The position numbers and the translations under genes are program-made. Shown piece by piece: positions 22,800 to 33,900 of a DNA stretch of 64,000 bases (the first letter of the stretch is position 1; each line of letters starts with the position of its first letter). This DNA is from Salvia splendens. Its lineage: Eukaryota; Streptophyta; Magnoliopsida; Lamiales; Lamiaceae. The notes under the pieces are model-generated. The model was not told the origin of the DNA and did no database searches. It was given only the letters and a program-made list of their open reading frames with translations. The stretch is taken from positions 5,622,257 to 5,686,256 of the forward strand of contig NC_056040.1 of the NCBI RefSeq assembly GCF_004379255.2. The letters run 5' to 3'.

Positions 22800-25700
22800 T
22801 TAGAATCTCTCTCCAAACCGGAAGAATACAGCGCCGCTTCCAGAGTTTTGATCGACTGCATACTCTACTCTCACTAGCCCTAACTTTGCCCCAACACCGT
22901 ATGAGGATCCTTGGCCCCGTCTCCTGTATACCTCTGTCGGATTTCCTTTGACATCCTTTGAACTCCCGAGATCGTTTCCATGCTCTGCAAACACGTAAGC
23001 GTGCGTATTTCTCACAGGTATCCGGAGCTCAGTAGCCACCTACAGACAATAGAACAAGTATTAGATACTGTGCCGCTGTGTAGGCGGAGATCAGGTCTCC
23101 CAAGACTGTCCTAATAAATGCACCATATTAAGAGAATGCCAGTGCATGTTATAGTAACAAGCCAGGTGATCACACCTCAACTATATTTCTTGCAGCTCCC
23201 AACTCTCCCATGTTATATCCTCGGACAGAATAAGGCCCTCCCAAAGTAAATGCATCGTAGCTGGGTAGATCTCCAACACAACCACCATAACGAGCATGGA
23301 GAACTAAAACAGGAGGTGGTGGCTTCCCAGCACCTTCCTCTACATTCTTCAACTGGATAAACTTGGTGAGGGTTAATTGATGGCGATTGAAGAATGGAAA
23401 CTTGCTACCGATTCCAAGACCTTGATCAAGCTGCAGAACATCAAAAGTTTGGAGAGGTTAGAGTGGAAACCTCTACTGCATGTATTGAGACAACCACAAA
23501 GAGATGCAATGAAAAAGCACTGTCAACAACAATTCCTGGTGTTAACATCTGATTAAAAGATTCAAATTGTAAACTCATTGACTTAACTCATATGCATCCA
23601 CATTCCACATACAACTTCTACGTTGTTAAGATCAAGATATAAAGGGTCACAAAATATAAACTAGCGTTGTGAAGGTTAGCAGCTTGAAAGATGCACAGTG
23701 AAAATAATATTGCATCAGAATTGAGGAAATCTAGAATGAGAAGGAATCTTCAGAACGAATCCAAGTCTGAGATGTGATTAGTTTTCTTTTAAGAATGTGA
23801 TAATTTTTCTGTATAGAAATAATGATGCTTTAATAATGAGCACTGTCGAATTGAATATTCTCACCTGAAACACATTTCTATCACCAACTATAGCCCCATT
23901 TAGGAATCTTGTGTTGTCACGTGTGATATTGGCCTGCAGAAAAGCCATACGATCAATTCCAGTGCCGCTGAGAGTCGTCGGAGGCCCATCTGCACTAACT
24001 CCACCACTTGGCAACACCCTTTGACCATTTGCAGAAATGTGACTGCTTTCATCACGTGTTGTTATTTCCTCCATCACCAGCCCATAAGTAAACTTGCTTT
24101 GCCTTGTTAAGTTCTACAAGAAATACATCAAGTTTTCATCTCCACAGTACTGACTAATCAACATTGAATATTCAGGTTTTACACTGAGTTAAATCCAATG
24201 ACCAGGCAAAAATATAACGAGCACGCTCAAGCAAAAGCTATACCTCCGTAATGTTGGCTTTCAACCCAGCTCTGTCAACCCATATAGGGGGAACTTCTTC
24301 TATTCCAGGTCCCCCAGTGAAGACTGGACTCAGCTTTCTACTGTTGAAGCAACTAGCACGGAAGGTACGGTTGCGAGGATTGTATACACCATCTACATAA
24401 GGATGAACATACTCTAGCTTGAAAGCAAGATCATCCTGTCACACAGATTTGAAAATGTTAAATGAGAGATGGTACTTCATTTTAAAAAGAAAGCTTATGG
24501 AAGAGCAAAGTTACATTACTCACCTGGGGATTAAGGAAGTTGCTGGTGGTCACTGAACCAAGAAGTGACCTATTCAAACCATTAATGTTTCGGTGCTCAA
24601 AAGAAACTGTTCCTCCAGGTTGCACTGAAGCCTGAGCAGACACCAAAACACTTAGGAATCAACGATTACCAATTAAATTATAATTTAGTTTGTAAGCTAC
24701 TTACCAGCGTAGGACGGCCCCCACGACCAGGTACAATACTCCACTCAGTACTAACTTCTGCAGACTTCTGTTCCAGTTCCTTAAGTTTGACTTCGACAAT
24801 GATACCTCCCTCATTCTTCTCATCTTGACGAGGGTTCACCTCGATGTTCGAGAAAAGGGCTAAGGAATTTATGTTCCTTAGTGCTTGCTTCCCAGCCTCA
24901 ATATTGAAAACTTGTCCTTGGCGGAGCTGTGATAAATAATGCAACAGTATGAATCCTAGGGCACCCATCACTTATAAAGGCTTTCAGATATGCATACACC
25001 ATATGTCACACTTTAACGTATGCATACACCACATGAAACAGACATGATAGATCAAACCCATTCAGACCATTCTTAGGATTATCACACTATTCGACCACAT
25101 TCAAATTAGAGCCAGCAAAGAGTATCAAGAGCACTGAGCGCACACACACACTTCTAATAATTTCCTCATAGAAGTACAAAACCAAGAAAGTCAAGTACTA
25201 CCTAACTATGATAAAGTGTTCATACATAATCAAATACAGACATAAAGTACTTATAAGATTGCAAACACGCCATCCCAATAACCCATTCCATAATAATAGT
25301 AACCTAGAAAGTAGCACAAGTATTCAGATTTCAGTATATTGTAATGGATGCATACCGGCTTTGGCAACTCTCTTTTTATCACCGGCAACTGAGTATTCCC
25401 CTCACAGACATTGCCAAGCTTATCTTGGAACTGAATCACCAGCTGCGTGATATCACCTTCCACCACTTCACAAACCACCTCTTTGGTATTCAAATTGCCA
25501 AAATTCACAACTTGAGCACAAGCATATCCATTATCATGGTACCACTGCTGCACCCTGTCCCTAATCCTCTGCAACAATCTCGCACTAACTTTTCCCTGAT
25601 CCCTCAACATCTGCAGAATTTCTCTCTGCACAGACATCGGCAGCAAGCAAGGCCGGGATCTATCAATCCTCCTCCTGTAATCCTTCTCCTGGCTCCTGTA

Positions 25701-26531
25701 GAACTCGAGCCTCTCCTTCTCAGTCATATCAGCATCCATCTCAATAGGCTTGGACTGCGGCATAAGTCCCACATTGATGCACCGGAATCTGTCTGCAGAC
25801 TGCCATGTCGATTCGAGGAACGGAATAGTTATGTTAATTGAGCCATCCGGGTTCGTCTTCGTCTCCAAATCGACCTTTTCGAACATTCCGCAAGTGGCTA
25901 GCGTCTCGAGCTCCTTCTGAAGCTGCGCTTTGGTGTAAACGCCCCCAGGCCGAAGAGAGACCATCTCAAAGAAGGAGTCATCTGTGCCAACAGAGGAGCC
26001 GCGTCTACGGTCGAAGAATAAGATCTCCGAGACCTTGTACTTTTTGAAGCCACTGAGCTTGTTAAGCTGAACAACGATGTTGGCAGGCAGTCCATGAGAA
26101 TCCCAATCCTGTTGGGGATCGTCGTCTTTAGCGATAGCAGCGGGTGACAAGAAATTCCAGAAACCACCGCCTTCTCCTCCGCCGTTTCCTCCCCCACCGC
26201 CACCGCCGCTATTTCCTCCCCCACCGCCGCCGAAATTGAATACAGAGTCAGCGCCGGATAAGATAGGGTTGGCGATGCCAAAGAGAATGCAGGATGCAGC
26301 GGAGACAGCTATGGATTTGGGTGAGAGAATAGAGGTCAAAGGAAAAGGCGGAGATTTCGGAGGTTTAGGGTTTTGGGAGGAGGACGGAGATGGGAGACTG
26401 CATTGCGGAATGGAAGAAGGGGAGTGGAGACCTGAAGATGCGGCGGCGGTTGTGGTTCCATTGGGGCGGCGGCGGCGGGAGGCGGCGGAGGAAGAGAGGG
26501 GAAGGAGATGCGCCGCCGCGGAGAACGACAT
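22800..26531 (-). CDS. TOC75-3: TOC75, chloroplast outer-envelope protein-import channel
   Basis: This is the Omp85-family beta-barrel pore of the TOC complex. Seven exons (26531-25356, 24926-24705, 24631-24524, 24435-24244, 24113-23865, 23430-23176, 23039-22800) are all phase 0 and give 813 aa, close to the known about 810-820 aa precursor. The N-terminus is a Ser/Pro/Arg-rich transit peptide, then a hydrophobic stretch and a poly-glycine tract (GGGGGGNSGGGGGGGNGGGEGGG, residues about 101-123). That tract is diagnostic for TOC75-III and needed for envelope targeting. POTRA-like domains follow (for example EMVSLRPGGVYTKAQLQKEL), then the barrel, with the conserved Omp85 motif as GGPYSVRGYNMGELG in exon 6 and a terminal aromatic residue (FFRFGERF). 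It appears intact. Confidence 0.95.
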
Positions 26532-26744
26532 CGGGTGGCGCGGTTTCGATAAGGCAGAGGCGGTGGGTGAAGGGGTTAGAAATTAGAATAGAAAAAGGCA
26601 GTCCGAGGGTTTAAAAATGTACTGTAACTTCTTTTATGCAGTCCTATAAATAAAAACGAAAAATGCATTTATATCTCATCGTTATCAATTTATATTAGTC
26701 AAAATTCGACTATATTTAAAAATTTAATAATACTATATCTGAGG

Positions 26745-27345
26745 AATGATATGCATATGCTAGATAATTTTCTGAGCACTCCTTTCCTTTCGTTTGACAC
26801 ACATTTAACCTTGTTCATTTTTATTTATATATTCCCATGTCCCTCTGCAGTTGAAGCGTTTCATTTTCAGCACTTGTTTTAGAAAAATGATAATAAATAA
26901 TTAAAGTAGAAAAAAAAGTAAAATAAGTGAGAAAATAATATAGAGAAGACTCTTCTTTATATTATTCTCTCTTACTTTATTTTTTCTCTCCACTTTAACT
27001 ATTTATTATCATTTTTTTCAAATGAGTGCTCAAAATGAAACGCTTCTACCACAGAGGGACGGAGGGAGTATTTAGTTTGATTCTAATAAATTAAAAGATG
27101 TTAGTGAAGTTTTAAATTTCACAAAATTCATAAAAAAAATCAAAGCTCGATTTGTAATTTTATTAATTTATTTGAAATTATAAAGAAAATGAGCTTTGGT
27201 TTTTATGAATTTTGTGAAATTAAAGACTTCACTGACATCTTTTAATTTATTAGAATCAAACTAAATATATAAATCAAAACGAATAATGTTAAACGTGTGT
27301 CAAACGAAAGTGGTGCTCACATAAAATATGTAGCATGTCATTGTC
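26745..27345. repeat. Large fold-back element with a Stowaway nested at its centre
   Basis: The left arm CTTTCGTTTGACACACATTTAAC..TGTTCATTTTTATTTATATA (about 26788-26831) is repeated in reverse complement at about 27262-27312. Between them, 27070-27160 and 27180-27265 are also mutually inverted (TTTAGTTTGATTCTAATAAATT...). Outer sequences around GAGCAC (26775 and 27313) extend the symmetry. Non-coding; superfamily not determined. Confidence 0.7.
26832..27068. mobile_element. Stowaway (Tc1/mariner) MITE, 237 bp
   Basis: The right end ..GAGGGACGGAGGGAG is followed by TA, and the left end TTCCCATGTCCCTCTG is preceded by TA. The termini and long arms (AAGCGTTTCATTTT...AAAATGAAACGCTT) are inverted repeats, so the whole element folds into a hairpin. 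Confidence 0.85.
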
Positions 27346-27365
27346 ATATAAGCTCTGCTTCATTA

Positions 27366-28027
27366 GAGCATCTCCAATAGGTTAGGACGTCAAATAGCCC
27401 TCAAATAGCCTTCACACTGCCACATCATCAGCACTACAATTCTCCTGCCACATCAGCTTGCCACATCAACTGGACATCAAATAGCCCTCACATAGCCTTC
27501 ACGCTACCTATCCACATCACTAATAACAATTATATAATTTAATTTACACTCGTATCAACATACAGAATTTAATTTACGAGACAAATACGGAAAATTCGAA
27601 TAATAATATTAAAATTTAAAAAGTACATTAATTTTTTAAAAAAAGTACAATAATTAAAAAAATTGCATTTAAAAAATTACATAAATTTGCATAAAAACTA
27701 ACGCCTTGCAATCCTCCGCGCCCACAACTCTTCAACTAAGGTAGAGAGAATACTCGTTAAAACAAGTGGTGCGAATGAAAATGAGGTTCAACGCGCGTAT
27801 ATATAGTGTTTTCGAAAAACAAAAAAAAAATTTTAATCCGACGCCGGTTTGGCGCCGATCCGGGACGCACAATGGCGCCCGTGAGGATCGGCGTCAGAAC
27901 CGGCGTCAGCGCGGGAATCGGCATGGCGACGCCGATTTCGCCGACGCCGGTTCCAATGGTTCGGCGTCAAACCGGCGTCGGCGAAAAATCGGCGTCGCGG
28001 TGGTGACGCCGGTTATTGGAGATGCTC
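27366..28027. mobile_element. Harbinger MITE, 662 bp, upstream of the LTI65-like gene
   Basis: The ends GAGCATCTCCAATAGG and ..GGTTATTGGAGATGCTC are inverted, flanked by TTA (27363-27365 and 28028-28030). The right 200 bp is GC-rich with repeated GGCGTC/GACGCC. It contains two GCCGAC DRE/CRT core hexamers (27940-27945 on the plus strand, 27977-27982 on the minus strand). It ends about 310 bp before the ATG of the stress-protein gene. Confidence 0.9.
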
Positions 28028-28336
28028 TTATCAAGGTGACCTAAATCTTCAACCAATAAGTTGGATGAAAAACATTGGTTTTATTGTTGTGAATGTGAAA
28101 TTTGTAAGAGAGAGTGATTGTAAATTTGGACAAAGTCAAATTGCTAAATAAAGTAAAAATATAAGGAATCACATATTTGTAAATTACAAAAGGCAAGGGC
28201 AGGATTTAGTTTTAGATTATAGTCCATTGAGCAAGCCTAAAAACAAGGCTTGAAAATAGCTGGCTGCGCCTTCTTATATGGAGTATATTACTCCATTATT
28301 CCTCATTCCATTTGAAGAAAACAAAACACATAAAAA

Positions 28337-30284
28337 ATGGGTCAACTTGAGAGGAGGAAGAGCAGCCCTCAATCATCACCTAGATCCCGATCTCAGTCTC
28401 AATCTCAATCTCCCCCCACCGGGGACCAGCTCCTAAGAGGTACAGTATTTATTTATTTCCCTCACCAAAAAAAATAAAATGGCTTGTTATATTTTAGTAC
28501 ATTTGAGTAGCTTTGAATATCATAATAATGTAAAAAAATATGAATGTAGTTGAAGAGGCGTACTGGTCACCAAATTTGTCTCCAGGCGGTAAAGCATGCC
28601 ATGATGATCACGAAGTGTGCCCCAGCAACTGCGCCTCCTCCCCCGACGGCAAAAAGTCGGTTCTCTCTAAGGTCCGGGACACGGCCAAGAAGTTGAGGCA
28701 CAGCCTCAGCAGCCGCCGCAGGAATGGCTTCGATTTACACGACCCTGACCACAGCCAGAGCCCTGACCTCAGCCATAACTACAGCCGCAGCCAGAGCCAT
28801 GCCCTCAACCAAAGCCTCAGCCATAACTACAGCCGCGGCCTCAACCACAGCCTCAGCCATAACTACAGCCAAGGCCAGAGCCATGACCTCAACCGTAACA
28901 ACAGCCACGTCCCTAACTACAACCACAGCCACGACCACGACCACATCACCCCTTCTTGGGGGGCTACGATGGAAGATGACTGCGATCATGAAGATGATTA
29001 TGATCCCGAGTATCTTGGCGCTCCAAGTACCTAACCAATCAGCCATTTTTAAATGAATCTTGATTTCATCAACTTTTAACTGACGTCATCTGCTTTCTGA
29101 ATCCAGTGTACGAGTCAGAAGCAGCGCCCGAATGTCTGAAGGAGACGGCAAGGCAACACCCAAGGGCGGAGCCTGTCATCTCCATGAGTCATCGGGCGCC
29201 AAACATGAACCATGAAGCTGCAATGCTAGGAACCGACCAACCCGCGAGCCCGAACCCCATCGCAGACAAGACTCGTGCTGTAGTTGAAAAATTGGCTACA
29301 GCCTGTGCACTGTCTGCTGGATCCCACAAGAACAAGAACAACAACAACACCAGCACCACTCAAACCGTAGCCAACGAACTGGCTCCGGCCTACGCAGCTG
29401 TGTCGGACGCAACCCACCACACCTACACTGCAGTGTCTGACGCAACCCACAACATCAACGCCAACACGATCTCAAACACTACTCACGCTGTCGCGGACAA
29501 ACTGGCTCCAGCCTACGCTGCAGTGTCGGACGCAACCCACACTGGTGCCAGCATGATCACAAACACCAGCCACGCTGTAGCTGACAAACTGGGACCGGCC
29601 TGCACGGCCGTGTCTGATGCAACACAACAGATTGCTAGCAAAATAGCCAGCATTGCTGTTGCATCTGGAGCAAAACCGTATCAGGAAGCGAAAGCGGAGT
29701 TAGTGAGAGAAGATGCAGGAAACGTGAAGCAATGCGCGAGCGGGAGTCCTCAAACATACGACAAAGGAGTTTCCGTGAAGGAGTATTTCTTGAGCAAGCT
29801 GGAGCCTGGAGACGATGAAAGAGCACTCTCACAGGCTATAACAGAGGCCATTAGTCCCAGGAAGAGCACCGGGGAGACAGGCGTGGTGGATTTGGTGAAA
29901 GAGGCCGTCTCTTCGTTTTTCAGACAGGAGGAGGCCTCCCACCTAACAGAAACATCTGCAGGCTTGATAACCGATGCCCCTGTCTCCTCGGAGGTTGAAA
30001 CAGTTGCTGCCCTCGACGCTTCAAACAGTCCAACAGAGATTCAGCTGAAACGCACTGCTTCAATCAAGGCAGGAAGACCCACAAGCCAGTCTTCTCCTAT
30101 GGCACTTGGCACTTCAGCCGGTAAAGCAAATCCTCAACTGAACCGCATTGCTACAATCCACACAGAAAGGCCTTCAATCAATAAAGCGAGTCCTCAACTG
30201 AACCGCGCTGCTTCAGTCCATGTTCATTCCACCAAAGTTTTCACAAACAGTGCCAACAATCCCAGCGTCCAGCAATGCTCATGA
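28337..30284 (+). CDS. LTI65/RD29B-like low-temperature/dehydration-induced protein
   Basis: This is a hydrophilic protein of the LTI65/LTI78 (RD29) family, whose members are induced by ABA, cold and drought. Three exons (28337-28439, 28586-29026, 29107-30284) give 573 aa. N-terminal features: a Ser/Gln/Arg-rich start and the family block KKSVLSKVRDTAKKLRHSLS (about residues 59-78). A repeated HNYSxxxSHxLN histidine/asparagine region follows, then an acidic stretch ending EYLGAPMYESEAAPE, where exon 3 begins as in homologues. The middle holds four ADKLAPAYAAVSDATH-type repeats. The diagnostic RD29 motif reads VSVKEYFLSKLEPGDDERALSQAITEAI (about residues 405-432). The tail has three QLxRxAxIxxxRP-like repeats. 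The family call is firm; which paralogue is not. Confidence 0.88.
28740..28945 (+). repeat. Coding minisatellite (His/Asn/Ser) in the LTI65-like gene
   Basis: Variants of AGCCATAACTACAGCCGC...CTCAACCAC recur about every 36-60 bp and encode S-H-N-Y-S-R/Q units. Such a tract is likely to vary in length between alleles. Confidence 0.75.
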
Positions 30285-30933
30285 AGGTGATCTACTGTTT
30301 CACTTCATTTAAAATACTTCTTCAAGAAATTCTTATGAATTTAAAGTAGCTAAATCTGTAACTTGTTCATTGATGTGGTTGTTTCACAGTTTATGAGGAA
30401 GAAAACAATGGAAGGATTCTCCAGACTAACTGAAGATTCATACGCAGCAAATGGCACGTTTTGCGTTTGGAGAGTGCAGAGCAGAATCTAGCACATCACT
30501 TTCCCTTTTGAATAATTTTTGTTATAACACGTCTGTGTTTAGGCTGAGATTTAGAGATTTACTCCCACTAATTTGTAATATTACTGAAAAGAAATACTTA
30601 GATTTACACGAGTAAAATCGGGTTAGGTTAATTTGGTATACTATCTTGCTAAGACAATTATTGATATCTCATTTCAAAGTGCGCCAAGACATTGTAATAT
30701 TGCAGTACTAACATATGGGCTAATTTCAGATTCCAAAATGGGGAATACCAAAATATGAAGTTTATATAAGAAAAATGATATTGGTATTATCAATAAACAC
30801 CAAAACCATGGAAAGGCACTGCAAGTAAAATGTAGATGTGCCAAAACACTGTATGTACACTCTGCGGATCACAACTCAATCTAATACTCTCCAAGTATCT
30901 GGCTTTCATCTGGAATTCAGCAGTACCAACATA
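30285..30933. other. 3' region of the LTI65-like gene and convergent spacer to TFIIA
   Basis: A 3'-UTR intron is likely: AAG|GTGATCT just after the stop (30287) to TTTCACAG (30389). After that there is AT-rich spacer with no ORF. Confidence 0.4.
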
Positions 30934-33900
30934 TCAAAAGTCAAATTCCCCATTTGCCTGTGAAACAAACAGAAAAACCAAAATATATTATACTATCAAA
31001 AGTGAAACTGAGCAATGAGTTTTTGACGAGCATGCTAGTCAAATGGGAGATCAGGCGGCATGAGACAAAACCTACCTTGTTGAACAGAATATCCTTGTTA
31101 TTTATGCGCATGATCCCATCCTTCAATGTGCACTTCCACCTGCTCTTGGTTCTAGTCACCTAAAAAAAGTAATTGTCCTGGTAAGAGTAGCATCACCGTA
31201 TAGAAACAAGGCAGAAAGAATAGCACTGACGAAGGAAAACCATGAAAACAACCAGCTGGAAAAAAACAGAGCACCTTGTCAAATTTAGATAAAACCAAAT
31301 GTTCTGAGTTCACATCTTCCCCCTGACCCACATCGTCCAGGTCATCATCATCATCATCTTCGTTCAAGGATTCATCATCATCGTCGGCATCTCCAATGTC
31401 ATTGTGAACAGGGGCAGGAGTTGCTGCTAGCATCTCTAGAAGTGCAGATTACTAAATCAGAATTGGAAATCAACAAACAAAAAAACAAGAACCAGAATAA
31501 TAATGAACAAGATGTGATAAGCAGTTCAAATTTATTAACCAATGATACCTTTTGGCAAAGGTGTGTTCACTATATTGTAGTCTTCACTGACAACTCCTTG
31601 ATAATTGTATGTCTATCAGGGTAAGAATAAAGCAACCACGGCAGTTGGATTTACGTTGTACCCAATAGTCGAAAAGGAATAAGAAGTAACAAGAGCATAA
31701 TGCTAGAAGAAAACAGAGAGGTAACCAATCTAACAAGAGCGTTATGCTGATGCATAATAACACATTATCGCTTTCAAGTACTAGAGGTGAATACAAAATC
31801 CAGATTTATCATTAAATGCCCAAGGCACTGGTGGATGCATTGCAAAAGCACAAGATGTGCTAAGAGGGAAAAAGAGAAAAAAAATATGGTAAATTTACCA
31901 GTCAAATAGTTCGTATGAGTAAAATAACTAAGATAACATTCATAACAACAAATCTAGTCCTCTTACATTTCAAAGAGATTCAAACAGAAAAATCCATTCA
32001 TACTTAACAAACTTATAAAGCATAAAAAGAGCCATTTATTTTTAATAAATTACATTGATACAAACATTTACCTCTGCACACCGCCATAGCAACAACATTC
32101 AATAAATTACTAATATTTTGTTCATTTGTTGATACATGAAAACAATAGAAGTAACTGATAGAAATCCATGGGTTCTATCCTAAAACAAATTGGTTTTAGG
32201 ATGGAACCCATGGATTTCTATCGTGGTATCAGAGCGGGTCGCCGACTGTGGGTCAAATTTAACTGACCCAGCAGTATATCTGGGCTAAAAAACAGAAAAA
32301 ATGACTGACCCAATAGTATATTTGGGCTTAAAATTTGGGCCAGTGGTCCAACCGATCAGAAAACAAAAAATGGGCCAGTTGTCCAATCGATCAGAAAAAA
32401 GTCCAACCCCTCCAAGTTCACCACCTTGAAGGGTTTGAGGGAGGGTGTTGGCAATTAAAACTAGAAAAATAACATATAACTGTCCCACATCGGTGTTAAA
32501 AGAAAACTGAAACTAGTATATAAATCTCATGGGCCACTCCTCCTATCACCAATTGGTTTTAGGATGGAACCCATGGATTTCTATCATTTTTTTTTGCAGA
32601 TCCAAGGGAAAGATGTTATAAAAATTATTTTATCAGCATAACAATATCTAATTTGGCACTAAAAAACACAAACAAGATCTTTTTTTCCAAAAACAAGTGG
32701 AACACATTTTCCTCCATATTTTGCATATCCTGTTTTAATACAATGTTCGTTGCAATCTGGATACTTTGAGCATGGTCCTTGAAGAATCTTTGTTACTTTA
32801 TCCCGTGTCTCTGCGAATACAGAACTTGAAAGCAAAGACATGCAAATTAGTCCAACATAAATAGCCATCATGATGGTAGTAACTCTTTTTGACTCCATTT
32901 TTTTGAAATTGATAAGGCCACTCACCCCTTAAAAGGCCCACACTTATATAGATTAGATGGGATCTTCACCAAGTCGATGTGGGACAGAATTTAGAGAATT
33001 TAACACGCCCCCTCACGTGTGGGCCGGAAAGGACATCGGTCTTCCATCACGTGGGTAGGCAATGCAAGAGAAACCATCATCGATGTGGGCCGGAAAGGAC
33101 ATCGGTCATCCACTCGTGAGGTAGATAAGAGATAAAGAGAAAACCATCATCGACTTGGGCCCGCTCTGATACCATATTAGAAATGGGCCACTCACCCCTT
33201 AAAATGGGTCATAAGGGGGAGGGTTATCCACACTTATATAGATTAGATGGGATCTTCACCAAGTCGATGTGGGACAGAATTTAGAGAATTTAACAGTAAC
33301 AGCAGTAAGAACTTAACATTTTTTAAAAGTGAGTAACATGTAGCACACTAATAGCATGACTGACATACAAAAGTTAAACCTTTGAAGACAACAAGATAAG
33401 CTCTACACATCAATATCTAGCTTTTTAACCACTTACAAGATTATAAATTAAACAGCCATGGCCAGAATTTCAGTTACAACTTAAAATAACGGTTGATAGA
33501 ATACGGGTATAGTGTGACAGAATGATGTTGTTGTTATATTGACTACTGAGAAGAATAAACCAATGCAGTCCCCAGGATCATACAACATCAAATTAGCATT
33601 TTGACTTGGAATCACCACCGGGTGATCAAGACATCAAATGCATCCCCTCCTACTGCTACGTGACATTTTTCATATTGCCAAATATCAAGGAGATAAACTC
33701 ACATTGGGTGTAGAAAGCACATCATCATATGGATTCGGCACAGGGCCATCCAACTGAGTAATCCTAACAGATATCTTCCCCTCTTGACCGAGTATTTGGT
33801 GAATACCTCTTTCAGTCACCTGCCAAATTTCAATTAAAAAATACTGAGGGTAGTAAAGAAACAAAAAGATTGATAGGCTAAATTGTTGAAGAATAACTTA

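Noticed and set aside
28735..29046. 103-aa Val/Ala-rich frame on the minus strand
   Set aside because: Antisense image of the His/Asn/Ser repeat in the LTI65-like gene.
32224..33180. One full-length Copia retrotransposon
   Set aside because: Two primer-binding sites are present but in opposite orientation, each with its own LTRs, and there is no gag or pol sequence. Two TRIMs explain the data.
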